NCBI RefSeq assembly: GCF_003207955.1
Contig: NZ_NOXG01000001.1
Coordinates: forward strand, 62,001-126,000
Source: Novacetimonas pomaceti
GTDB taxonomy: Bacteria > Pseudomonadota > Alphaproteobacteria > Acetobacterales > Acetobacteraceae
Length of the DNA stretch: 64,000 nucleotides
Direction of reading: 5' to 3'
Numbering within the stretch: the first letter of the stretch is position 1; every line of letters begins with the position of its first letter. This document shows positions 7,620 to 15,345 of the stretch, piece by piece. The translations under genes and the position numbers were made by a program. The notes beneath the pieces are model-generated. The model was not told the origin of the DNA, ran no database searches, and saw nothing but the letters and a program-made list of their open reading frames with translations.

Positions 7620-9632
7620 ATGAACGCTTCTTCGGATCAGGACCGTTCCGGGGAGGAGGATCTGCCGTCCCCGCCCGTGGATGATGGACCCGGCCTGTTC
7701 GGTGATGCGCCGTCGCCGCCCGCCCCTGCCGCGACGGCGACACCCTATCGGGTTCTGGCGCGCAAGTACCGTCCCACCACCTTTGATGACCTGATCGGTC
7801 AGGACACGACCGTCCGCATCCTGCGCAATGCCTTCGCGCTGGGGCGCGTGGCGCATGCCTTCATGCTGACGGGCGTGCGCGGCGTGGGCAAGACGACGAC
7901 GGCGCGCATCATTGCCCGTGCGCTGAACTGCACCGGCCCGGACGGGAAGGGGGGACCGACCGCCGATCCGTGCGGCGTGTGTCCAAACTGCGTCGCCATC
8001 CTTGCCGATCGCCATCCCGATGTCATGGAAATGGACGCCGCGTCGCGCACCGGCGTCGACGACGTGCGCGAGATCATCGAATCGACGCGCTTTCGTCCCA
8101 TCCAGGGACGCATGAAGGTCTTCATCATCGATGAGGTCCACATGCTGTCGCGCAACGCGTTCAACGCGCTGCTCAAGACGCTTGAGGAACCGCCATCGCA
8201 GGTGACGTTCATTTTCGCCACGACCGAACTGCGCAAGGTGCCGGTGACGGTGCTGTCGCGCTGTCAGACATTCGACCTGCGCCGCGTGCCGCAGGACATG
8301 CTGGCCGCGCATTTCGGACGCGTGGCGGCGGCGGAAAATGTGTCCTTCACGCCCGATGCGCTTGCGCTGGTCGCGCGGGCGGCGGACGGGTCGGTGCGCG
8401 ACGGGCTGTCGCTGCTGGACCAGGCCATCGCGCAGGGCACGCTGGATGGCGAGGGACAGGCCGATGCGCGGCCGATCGACGCCACGCTGGTCAGCGGCAT
8501 GCTGGGGCAGGCCGACCGGGGCATGGTGTTCGACCTGCTCGACGCGGTTCTGGCCGGGCGGCCCGATCAGGCGTTGACCATCACGGACGAGGTGTTCGCG
8601 CGCGGCGCGGACCTTGGCGTGATGCTGGCCGATGTGCTGGAATTGATCCATACGGTCTCCCGCCTCAAGGCGGTTCCGGCCCTGCGGGAGGGTTCGGACC
8701 TGCCGGAAATGGAGCGTGAGCGCTGTCTCGCCATCGCGGATCGTGTCTCCGTGCCGGTGCTGGGGCGCACGTGGCAGATGCTGCTCAAGGGGCAGGCGGA
8801 GGTGGAGCACGCGCCTGACCGCAGGCAGGCCGCCGAAATGGTCCTGATCCGCATGTGTTACGTGGCGGACCTGCCGCCACCGGGCGAACTGGTGCGGCGG
8901 ATGACCGAACGTGGCCCGGCCGCGCCGGCCCCTGACGGACAGGGTGGGGCGACACCCGACGCGCCGTCGCAGGCCAACACCCCGCAGGCTAACATCCCGC
9001 AGGCCGTGGGGCCGCAGGTTACGGCCACCGCGCGGGTGGCGCCGGGCGCGCCATCGGGGGGACCGGCGCTGCGCATGGTCGCCAATGGCGGCGTCCGCGT
9101 CGATGGCGTGGCGGAAAGCGAGGTCATCGCCCGTCCCGTGCCCGAGGCGCGGCCCCAGCTGCGCACGTGGCGGGAGGTCGTGGCGTTCGTTTCGGGACGC
9201 GACGCCATGCTTCACGGACATCTGAGGCATTCGACGCATCTGGTGGCATTCGCCGCGCCCGAGATCCGGATCCGCGTGGAAACGGGCGCGATCGCGGGAC
9301 TTGCGCGGCGTCTGGAAAACCTGCTGCGCAAGGAAACGGGCGATCCGGCCTGGAAAATCCGCACCTGCGAGGAAGAGGGCGAACCCACCCTGGCGGAGCA
9401 GGGGGCCGAAATCATCCAGATCCATCGCGCGGACGCGGCCTCCCACCCGCTGGTTCAGGCGATCATGTCGGTCTTTCCCACCGCGCGGCTGGGGCAGGTG
9501 ACCGATCATGCGCTTGACGATTACGGCCTTCCGCCTGAAGACATCACACCAGCCATGTTGGCCCCGGATCTGGAATTCGCGCCACTGGATGCCGAACTGG
9601 TGGATGAAGACGATCTGCCCCCCGAAGACTGA
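7620..9632 (+). CDS. dnaX: DNA polymerase III subunit gamma/tau
   Basis: Clamp-loader ATPase that loads the beta sliding clamp at replication forks and bridges the polymerase core and helicase. After a ~42-residue acidic, proline-rich N-terminal extension comes the AAA+ module: RKYRPTTFDDLIGQ, Walker A GVRGVGKT, a four-cysteine zinc finger (C in LNC, then CGVCPNC), Walker B IIDEVHML and sensor-1 FATTE. Residues ~440-520 are a Pro/Ala/Gln-rich linker, followed by a tau-like C-terminal domain ending in an acidic tail. The frame is open upstream to 7476, but that part overlaps the SRP RNA, so the ATG at 7620 is used (670 aa). I see no obvious A-rich slippery site for a short gamma form. ybaB and recR follow. 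Confidence 0.95.
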   Translation: MNASSDQDRSGEEDLPSPPVDDGPGLFGDAPSPPAPAATATPYRVLARKYRPTTFDDLIGQDTTVRILRNAFALGRVAHAFMLTGVRGVGKTTTARIIARALNCTGPDGKGGPTADPCGVCPNCVAILADRHPDVMEMDAASRTGVDDVREIIESTRFRPIQGRMKVFIIDEVHMLSRNAFNALLKTLEEPPSQVTFIFATTELRKVPVTVLSRCQTFDLRRVPQDMLAAHFGRVAAAENVSFTPDALALVARAADGSVRDGLSLLDQAIAQGTLDGEGQADARPIDATLVSGMLGQADRGMVFDLLDAVLAGRPDQALTITDEVFARGADLGVMLADVLELIHTVSRLKAVPALREGSDLPEMERERCLAIADRVSVPVLGRTWQMLLKGQAEVEHAPDRRQAAEMVLIRMCYVADLPPPGELVRRMTERGPAAPAPDGQGGATPDAPSQANTPQANIPQAVGPQVTATARVAPGAPSGGPALRMVANGGVRVDGVAESEVIARPVPEARPQLRTWREVVAFVSGRDAMLHGHLRHSTHLVAFAAPEIRIRVETGAIAGLARRLENLLRKETGDPAWKIRTCEEEGEPTLAEQGAEIIQIHRADAASHPLVQAIMSVFPTARLGQVTDHALDDYGLPPEDITPAMLAPDLEFAPLDAELVDEDDLPPED

Positions 9633-9654
9633 CGCCTGAAGGAGAAAAGTGAAC

Positions 9655-9978
9655 ATGAAGAATCTTGCCGGCCTGATGAAGCAGGCCACGCAGATGCAGG
9701 CCCGCATGGAAGAAATGCAGGCCAAGCTGGAATCAATGACCATCGAGGGCAGCGCGGGCGCGGGCATGGTGAATGTCACCCTCAATGGCAAGGGTGACAT
9801 GAAGGCCATCCGGATCGACCCCAAGCTGGCCGATCCCGAAGAAATGGAAATGCTGCAGGACCTGATCCTTGCCGCCTGCGCCGACGCGCGCACGAAGCTC
9901 GATGCAACGGCGAGCGAGGAGATGAAGAAGGTGACCGGCGGACTGAACCTGCCCGGTGGCATGAAATTCCCGTTCTGA
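9655..9978 (+). CDS. YbaB/EbfC family nucleoid-associated protein
   Basis: Small DNA-binding dimer of the YbaB/EbfC family, 107 aa. The N-terminal helix is methionine- and glutamine-rich (KNLAGLMKQATQMQARMEEM), followed by the conserved GAGMVNVTLNGKGD and IDPKLADPEE stretches. The ATG at 9655 is preferred over the in-frame GTG at 9649 because the AAGGAG sequence ends at 9644, only 4 nt from the GTG but 10 from the ATG. It sits between dnaX and recR, the conserved order, 22 bp after dnaX. Confidence 0.93.
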   Translation: MKNLAGLMKQATQMQARMEEMQAKLESMTIEGSAGAGMVNVTLNGKGDMKAIRIDPKLADPEEMEMLQDLILAACADARTKLDATASEEMKKVTGGLNLPGGMKFPF

Positions 9979-10006
9979 TCGCAGACCCGAACCACAGGGG
10001 GATGTG

Positions 10007-10600
10007 ATGGGCGGCGCGGAAATCGAGCGGCTGATTACCCTTCTGGGACGGCTGCCGGGGCTGGGGCCGCGTTCCGCCCGGCGCGCGGCACTCGCGCTGC
10101 TGCGCCAGCCCCATGCGCGCATGCTGCCGCTGGCGCAGGCGATGGAACATGCGGCCCGCGCGGTGCGGACCTGTTCGACCTGCGGCAACCTTGATACCTG
10201 CGACCCGTGTTCGATCTGCGCCGACCCGTCGCGCGACCGCGGACTGGTCTGCGTCGTCGAAAACGTGGGCGACCTGTGGGCGCTGGAGCGCGCGGGCGTG
10301 CATCGTGGCGTCTATCAGGTGCTGGGCGGAACGCTTTCGGCGCTGGATGGAATCGGTCCGGAGGACCTGAACGTCGCCCCGCTTTATGCCCGGCTGGAGG
10401 CAGGCGGCGTGCGGGAGGTCATCCTGGCGCTGGGTGCGACGGTCGATGGCGCCACGACGATGCACTGGCTGCATGACAGCCTGTCGCGGTTCAATATTCC
10501 CGTCAGTCGCGTGGGACAGGGCGTGCCGGTTGGCGGCGCGCTGGATGTCCTTGACGACGGCACGCTTGCGGCCGCGCTGATGGCGCGCCGGCCAGCGTGA
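10007..10600 (+). CDS. recR: Recombination mediator protein RecR
   Basis: Acts with RecO (and RecF) to load RecA on gapped DNA. Visible in order: a helix-hairpin-helix (LLGRLPGLGPRSARRAAL), a four-cysteine zinc finger (CSTCGNLDTCDPCSIC), a Toprim domain starting LVCVVENVGDLWALE, and the conserved C-terminal GVPVGGALDVLD. At 197 aa it is family length. ATG 10007 is chosen over GTG 10004 because of the distance from AGGGGGA. The stop overlaps the next start by one base (TGATG). Confidence 0.96.
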   Translation: MGGAEIERLITLLGRLPGLGPRSARRAALALLRQPHARMLPLAQAMEHAARAVRTCSTCGNLDTCDPCSICADPSRDRGLVCVVENVGDLWALERAGVHRGVYQVLGGTLSALDGIGPEDLNVAPLYARLEAGGVREVILALGATVDGATTMHWLHDSLSRFNIPVSRVGQGVPVGGALDVLDDGTLAAALMARRPA

Positions 10601-11421
10601 TGGCAGACGCGATGTCCTGGCCCGTGCCCGCCGCGATACCGCGCGCGGCGCTGGTGACGGGGGGCGGCGCGCGACTGGGACGCGCCATCGCCCAGGAACT
10701 GGCGCGAAGCGGTTTCGACGTGGCGATCCACTACAATACCAGCCATGACGCGGCCCGGCGGACACTGTCGGACATCATGGCGATGGGCCGTGCCGGATGC
10801 CTCGTGCGGGCCGACCTGTCACAGGAGGAGGAGGCGCGTGGCCTCCTGTCGCGCGTATGTGAAAGGCTGGGGCCGGTAGGGGTGCTGGTCAATAATGCCA
10901 GTGTGTTCGAACGCGACGAGTGGGACACGGCAACGCGGGAGGGATGGGATGCGCATCTGGAGCCCAACCTGCGCGCGCCCTTTGTCCTGATGCAGGAATT
11001 CGGCCGGCAGATGCCCCCGGACAGGCAGGGCATGGTGCTGAACATGCTGGACGAGCGTGTATGGTCGCTCACGCCGCATTTCGTCAGCTATACCGTGTCC
11101 AAGGCGGCACTGTGGTCGCTTACGCAGAGCATGGCGCTCGCCCTTGCGCCGCGCGGAATCCGGGTGAATGCCATTGGTCCCGGCCCCGTGCTCCCGACGC
11201 CGCGACAGACCCCCGCGCAGTTTGCCCGCCAGTGCGCCGCCCTGCCACTGGGCCATGGCGCGACGGTGGCGGAAATCGCCCATGCGGCCCTGTCGCTTGT
11301 CTGCATGCCCTCGGTCACGGGGCAGATGCTGGCGCTTGACGGGGGGCAGCACCTGCAATGGTCGCCTGCGGCACCTTCCATCAGGCCTCCTTCCGATAAC
11401 CGGACCCCGGACGGCGCATGA
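10600..11421 (+). CDS. SDR oxidoreductase, PTR1/FolM-like pteridine reductase
   Basis: Classical-length short-chain dehydrogenase (273 aa). The cofactor motif is TGGGARLGR (from Thr20), where the RLG and the Arg match pteridine reductases. NNAS follows at 98-101. The catalytic YxxxK is Tyr164/Lys168, but the usual Ser 13 residues before Tyr is Asp151. PTR1 and FolM have this Ser-to-Asp replacement, and it separates them from ordinary SDRs. It overlaps recR by one base and folB by four (ATGA), so the three are translationally coupled. Adjacency to folB supports a role in dihydrofolate or dihydromonapterin reduction. Substrate identity is inferred. Confidence 0.82.
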   Translation: MADAMSWPVPAAIPRAALVTGGGARLGRAIAQELARSGFDVAIHYNTSHDAARRTLSDIMAMGRAGCLVRADLSQEEEARGLLSRVCERLGPVGVLVNNASVFERDEWDTATREGWDAHLEPNLRAPFVLMQEFGRQMPPDRQGMVLNMLDERVWSLTPHFVSYTVSKAALWSLTQSMALALAPRGIRVNAIGPGPVLPTPRQTPAQFARQCAALPLGHGATVAEIAHAALSLVCMPSVTGQMLALDGGQHLQWSPAAPSIRPPSDNRTPDGA

Positions 11422-11822
11422 ACGTTTTCCCCCCATGGCCGGACCGGCCCGCCCTGCGATGCGTCTTCGTGCGCGACCTGCTGCTGGACGCCAATATCGG
11501 CGTCTTCGCGCATGAACAGGGCGTGACGCAGCGCATCCGCGTCAATGTCGCCTTCGGGGTGACGGATTCGCCGGGCCTGGACGTGGGTGAGGACGACCTC
11601 GCCCGCACGGTTTCCTATGAGGATGTCGTGCTTCTGGTGCGTGGCCTCGTGCGGCAGGGGCACGTGCAGCTGGTGGAGACGCTGGCCGAACGGATCGCTG
11701 CGGGGATGCTATCCGATTCGCGGATTCGCGTGGCCCGGATCCGGGTCGAGAAGCTCGATATCTTCGACGATGCCGAGGCCGTGGGCGTGGAGATCGAACG
11801 CCGCAATCCCCACGCGGCATAG
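11418..11822 (+). CDS. folB: Dihydroneopterin aldolase
   Basis: Converts 7,8-dihydroneopterin to 6-hydroxymethyl-7,8-dihydropterin in folate synthesis. Family landmarks are VRDLLLDANIGVFAHEQGVTQ near residues 17-40, containing the substrate-binding Glu, SYEDVV, LVETLAERIA and the catalytic-Lys segment VRVEKLDIF (about 109-116). The protein is 134 aa, slightly longer than the ~120 aa norm because of its N-terminus. Its ATG overlaps the SDR stop as ATGA. The downstream gene converges from the opposite strand. Confidence 0.92.
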   Translation: MNVFPPWPDRPALRCVFVRDLLLDANIGVFAHEQGVTQRIRVNVAFGVTDSPGLDVGEDDLARTVSYEDVVLLVRGLVRQGHVQLVETLAERIAAGMLSDSRIRVARIRVEKLDIFDDAEAVGVEIERRNPHAA

Positions 11823-11883
11823 GGAACGCGACGCGCGGCAGCGGAGCCGTGCATCGCGCGGTCGGGATTGCTGGTGGCGAAGA

Positions 11884-12219
11884 TCAGTTGTCGTGATCTT
11901 CCTTGTCGGTCTTCAGGTCGATGTCCGCGCTGCTGATTTCATCGTCGTCATCGTCAAGTCCGACTTCGTCTTCCATCACGTCATCCGCGTCGGCATCCGC
12001 GTCCGTGTCCAGATCCGTATCGGGATCGAGGTCATCGGAGGTGGCCGCCTTCTTGGGAAGCGCGGGGGCCGCGGGTTCGACGGGACGCCGCACGCGCGGC
12101 AGTTCCACCGGCTGTTCCGTGCCGCATTTCGGGCAGACCGCCGGATTCCTGTTCAGATCATAGAAGCGGGCGCTGCAGGAGACACAGACGCGCTTTGTGC
12201 CGAGGTTGGGCTGGGCCAT
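11884..12219 (-). CDS. TIGR02300/FYDLN-acid family protein
   Basis: Alphaproteobacterial protein of unknown role, 111 aa. It begins MAQPNLGTKRVCVSCSARFYDLN, containing the name-giving FYDLN motif. A four-cysteine zinc-ribbon-like element (CVSC and CPKC) follows, then a strongly acidic tail of Asp/Glu runs. The frame is open further upstream, but the conserved start is the Met at 12219. It diverges from cmk. Family assignment is firm; the function is unknown. Confidence 0.9.
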   Translation of the reverse strand: MAQPNLGTKRVCVSCSARFYDLNRNPAVCPKCGTEQPVELPRVRRPVEPAAPALPKKAATSDDLDPDTDLDTDADADADDVMEDEVGLDDDDDEISSADIDLKTDKEDHDN

Positions 12220-12354
12220 CTTGAACCTGTCGATCCTGTTCTGTGCAAAGGAATAAAGCCACTGTCGCAACGTGACAAAAGGGCGCAGCCCCATGCCAGT
12301 TTGTCCGGCGTATGTCAAACAATGCGCGCAATGCAATGGGCAGGGGATGTTTTT

Positions 12355-12375
12355 GTGTCAATATCGGATTGACAC
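12355..12375. promoter_or_regulatory. Perfect 8-bp inverted repeat, candidate operator
   Basis: GTGTCAAT and ATTGACAC face each other across 5 bp (12363-12367) in the divergent intergenic region between the FYDLN-acid gene and cmk. Each arm contains a TTGACA-like -35 hexamer (12369-12374 forward, 12356-12361 reverse), so a protein bound here would cover both possible promoters. No good -10 was found on either side. Confidence 0.4.
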
Positions 12376-12405
12376 CCGGCGCAGGAATCCGGAATTGGAG
12401 GGGGT

Positions 12406-12519
12406 ATGAAAACAGCCTGTATGTTCCCGCTTCATGATGGCGCGGCCTCCCCTGATATGCCCGCCATGACCATTCCTGCCTCGATCGATGTCGCGACCGG
12501 CCGGGGGCGGCGGGCATGA
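12406..12519 (+). CDS. Small ORF (37 aa) coupled to cmk
   Basis: An ATG preceded by GGAGGGGGT opens a 37-residue frame beginning MKTACMFPLHDG and ending GRGRRA. Its TGA overlaps the cmk ATG as ATGA, the same coupling used by real gene pairs in this window. I recognise no family. It may be a translated leader for cmk, which itself lacks a good Shine-Dalgarno. It is also possible that it is not a functional protein. aroA, the common upstream partner of cmk, is absent. Confidence 0.45.
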   Translation: MKTACMFPLHDGAASPDMPAMTIPASIDVATGRGRRA

Positions 12520-13154
12520 CCGCGCCGCTGATCATCGCGGTGGACGGCCCGGCGGCGGCGGGCAAGGGCACGCTGGCACAGCGGCTGGCGCGCGCGCTGG
12601 ACCTTCCGTATCTTGATACCGGGCTGCTGTATCGCGCGACGGGACGGCGGATGCTGGATGCCGGGCTGGATCCGGCCACCACCGCCGATGACCAGGCCCG
12701 CAGGGTCACGCTTGACGACCTGTCGCGCACCGACCTGCGCGTGCCGGAGGTCGACCGCGCCGCCAGCCTTGTCGCGTCGCAGCCGTCGGTGCGGCGTATC
12801 CTGGTCGATATCCAGCGCGCCTTCGCCACGCGTCACGGCGCGGTGCTGGACGGGCGGGATATCGGGACGGTGATCTTTCCCGACGCGCGGGTAAAACTGT
12901 TCGTGACCGCCTCCCTCGCCGCGCGCGCACGGCGGCGGTGGGAACAGATGACCCCAGATCCCGACGCCCCGGACCGGGAGGCCCAGATCGCCCGCGTCGC
13001 GCATGAGCTGGAGGCCCGTGACGCGGCCGACTCCTCGCGCGCCATAGCCCCGCTGCGCGCAGCCCCCGACGCCATCCATATCGAGACCGATGACCTGAGC
13101 GCGGACGAGGTCCTGGCGGAGGCACTGCGCATTGTTGCCCGCATGACGCGCTGA
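12516..13154 (+). CDS. cmk: Cytidylate kinase
   Basis: Phosphorylates CMP and dCMP. The P-loop GPAAAGKGT is at residues 11-19, followed by the CMP-binding region LDTGLLYRA, the LDGRDIGTVIFPDA stretch and the LID-region Arg cluster (RARRRWEQ). At 212 aa it is family length. Its start overlaps the small upstream ORF (ATGA). The next gene, rpsA, lies 276 bp downstream, and cmk-rpsA is conserved synteny. Confidence 0.95.
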   Translation: MTAPLIIAVDGPAAAGKGTLAQRLARALDLPYLDTGLLYRATGRRMLDAGLDPATTADDQARRVTLDDLSRTDLRVPEVDRAASLVASQPSVRRILVDIQRAFATRHGAVLDGRDIGTVIFPDARVKLFVTASLAARARRRWEQMTPDPDAPDREAQIARVAHELEARDAADSSRAIAPLRAAPDAIHIETDDLSADEVLAEALRIVARMTR

Positions 13155-13430
13155 CGCTTATGTGTGGCTGGTATTTCGCCCCTGTCCCCTAGGTTTTTAT
13201 TGACACGGACGGGTCATCGGGTGTCTGTGCTGTGAAATGTTGACGTTTCGTCATGCGTGGCGGGACGCGACGTTTTTCATGTTGGCCGTCAGGCATGCCA
13301 TGACCGTGTCATGGATCGCAGCCGGGCAAGACGTTCCGATCAGGGTCGTACGGGATCATGACGCGGGGCGCAGGATTTTCCGGTCCCTTCCCATCGGAAT
13401 GCGACCGGATGCGGGATTTACAAGTAACTC
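13155..13430 (+). promoter_or_regulatory. cmk-rpsA intergenic region with candidate rpsA promoter
   Basis: This 276-bp gap contains TTGACA at 13200-13205, but no convincing -10 at 17-18 bp (the best is a GTCTGT-like string). A second TTGACG lies at about 13240. The region holds no gene that I can support. A separate rpsA promoter is plausible because rpsA needs high expression, but it is not proved by the sequence. Confidence 0.3.
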
Positions 13431-15146
13431 ATGGCTTCAGCCACAACACAGCCTACCGCCGAACATGCGGGTGGCGAGGATTTCGCCGCCCTTCTCGAAG
13501 AGACCCTGGGCCGCGATAGCGCGTTTGACGGTTCCGTCGTAACCGGTCGTGTCGTCCGCCTGACGGACGAATTCGCGATCGTCGATGTCGGCCTCAAGAG
13601 CGAAGGGCGCGTTGCGCTCAAGGAATTCGGCCCGCCGGGCGTGACCCCCGACGTAAAGCCGGGCGACGTCATCGAACTGTTTGTCGAGCGTTACGAGGAT
13701 CGTGACGGTTCCATCGTGCTGTCGCGCGAGAAGGCCCGTCGCGAGGAAGCCTGGACGAACCTGGAAAAGGCGTTCGAAAGCAACCAGCGCGTCAACGGCA
13801 CGATCTATGGCCGCGTCAAGGGTGGCTTCACGGTCGACCTTGGTGGCGCGATGGCGTTCCTGCCCGGCAGCCAGGTCGATATCCGCCCCGTGCGCGACGT
13901 CACCCCGCTGATGGGCGTGCCGCAGCCGTTCCAGATCCTGAAGATGGATCGCGCGCGCGGCAACATCGTCGTGTCGCGTCGCGCCGTCCTTGAAGAGACG
14001 CGCGCCGAACAGCGCAGCGAGCTGATCCAGGGCCTGAAGGAAGGCATGATCCTCGACGGCGTGGTCAAGAACATCACAGATTACGGTGCGTTCGTGGACC
14101 TCGGCGGCGTCGACGGCCTGCTGCATGTCACGGACATCGCGTGGAAGCGCATCAACCACCCGTCCGAGGCCCTGCAGATCGGTCAGCCGGTCCGCGTGCA
14201 GGTCATCCGCTTCAACCCCGACACGCAGCGCATCTCGCTGGGCATGAAGCAGCTTGAGGCCGATCCGTGGGAAAACGTGGCGATCAAGTATCCGCCGGGT
14301 GCCCGCTATACCGGTCGCGTCACGAACATCACCGATTACGGCGCGTTCGTGGAGCTGGAGCCGGGCGTCGAAGGCCTGGTGCACGTGTCCGAAATGTCCT
14401 GGACGAAGAAGAACGTCCATCCGGGCAAGATCGTCGCCACTTCGCAGGAAGTCGACGTCATGGTCCTGGATGTGGACAGCGCGAAGCGCCGCATCTCGCT
14501 CGGCCTGAAGCAGGTCCAGCGCAACCCGTGGGAACAGTTCGCCGAGGAACACAAGGTTGGTTCCGTGGTCGAGGGCGAAATCCGCAACATCACGGAATTC
14601 GGCCTGTTCATCGGCCTGTCGCCCGACATCGACGGCATGGTCCACATGTCCGACCTGTCGTGGGACGAGCCGGGCGAAGTCGCCATGACGCATTACGAAA
14701 AGGGTCAGGTCGTCAAGGCCAAGGTCCTGGACGTGGATGTGGAAAAGGAACGCATCTCGCTTGGCATCAAACAGCTGCATGAAGATCCGGCGGCCGATAC
14801 CCTGAGCAAGGTGCAGAAGGGCGCCATCGTGACCTGCATCGTCACGGCGGTTCAGTCCAACGGCATCGAGGTCAAGGTTGACGACGTGCTGACCGGCTTC
14901 ATCCGTCGCGCCGAGCTGGCCCGTGACAAGGCCGACCAGCGTCCGGAGCGTTTCGCGGTTGGCGAACGCGTCGATGCGAAGATCGTGTCGGTTGACCGCG
15001 CGGCCCGCAAGCTGGCGCTGACGATCCGCGGTCGTGAGGTCGAGGAAGACAAGCAGGCGATCACCGACTACGGCTCGTCCGACAGCGGTGCGTCGCTGGG
15101 CGATATCCTGGGTGCAGCGATCCGTCGCCGCAACGCCGAAAGCTGA
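13431..15146 (+). CDS. rpsA: 30S ribosomal protein S1
   Basis: Six-repeat OB-fold RNA-binding protein that brings mRNA to the 30S subunit, 571 aa. The S1 repeats are visible: the first two divergent, the later four with repeated ITDYGAFVDLGGVDGLLHVT / ITDYGAFVELEPGVEGLVHV / ITEFGLFIGLSPDIDGMVHM patterns and intervening RISLGMKQL-type segments. The ATG at 13431 gives the expected alphaproteobacterial N-terminus. A strong terminator follows at once, so ihfB, often next to rpsA, is not co-transcribed here. Confidence 0.97.
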   Translation: MASATTQPTAEHAGGEDFAALLEETLGRDSAFDGSVVTGRVVRLTDEFAIVDVGLKSEGRVALKEFGPPGVTPDVKPGDVIELFVERYEDRDGSIVLSREKARREEAWTNLEKAFESNQRVNGTIYGRVKGGFTVDLGGAMAFLPGSQVDIRPVRDVTPLMGVPQPFQILKMDRARGNIVVSRRAVLEETRAEQRSELIQGLKEGMILDGVVKNITDYGAFVDLGGVDGLLHVTDIAWKRINHPSEALQIGQPVRVQVIRFNPDTQRISLGMKQLEADPWENVAIKYPPGARYTGRVTNITDYGAFVELEPGVEGLVHVSEMSWTKKNVHPGKIVATSQEVDVMVLDVDSAKRRISLGLKQVQRNPWEQFAEEHKVGSVVEGEIRNITEFGLFIGLSPDIDGMVHMSDLSWDEPGEVAMTHYEKGQVVKAKVLDVDVEKERISLGIKQLHEDPAADTLSKVQKGAIVTCIVTAVQSNGIEVKVDDVLTGFIRRAELARDKADQRPERFAVGERVDAKIVSVDRAARKLALTIRGREVEEDKQAITDYGSSDSGASLGDILGAAIRRRNAES

Positions 15147-15190
15147 TATCGGTCCATCCCCTGTCCAACCGGGCAGGGGATACGAAAAGA

Positions 15191-15228
15191 AAGGGCGGTG
15201 CCATTCATCTGGCACCGCCCTTTTTTTT
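15191..15228 (+). terminator. Strong Rho-independent terminator of rpsA, probably bidirectional
   Basis: A perfect 12-bp GC-rich stem (15191-15202 with 15211-15222) has an 8-nt loop and runs into eight T residues (15221-15228). On the minus strand the stem is followed by CTTTCTTTT, so it can also stop the converging M16 peptidase gene. Confidence 0.96.
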
Positions 15229-15345
15229 ATCTGTTCCTTACGCGCCGTCCGCGCGCATGGAGGCCTGTCGCGACGGGATGCGTCCCTGACGCCGCCCGAG
15301 CGGCGACGGCATGGGACCGCAGGTCCCCTCAGGGCAGGGACCGGA

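Noticed and set aside
13237..13542. 101-codon ORF between cmk and rpsA
   Set aside because: No ribosome-binding site, runs into rpsA in another frame, and has no recognisable motif.
13900..14780. Similar blocks inside rpsA considered as DNA repeats
   Set aside because: They are the S1 domain repeats of the protein, not a CRISPR or mobile element.
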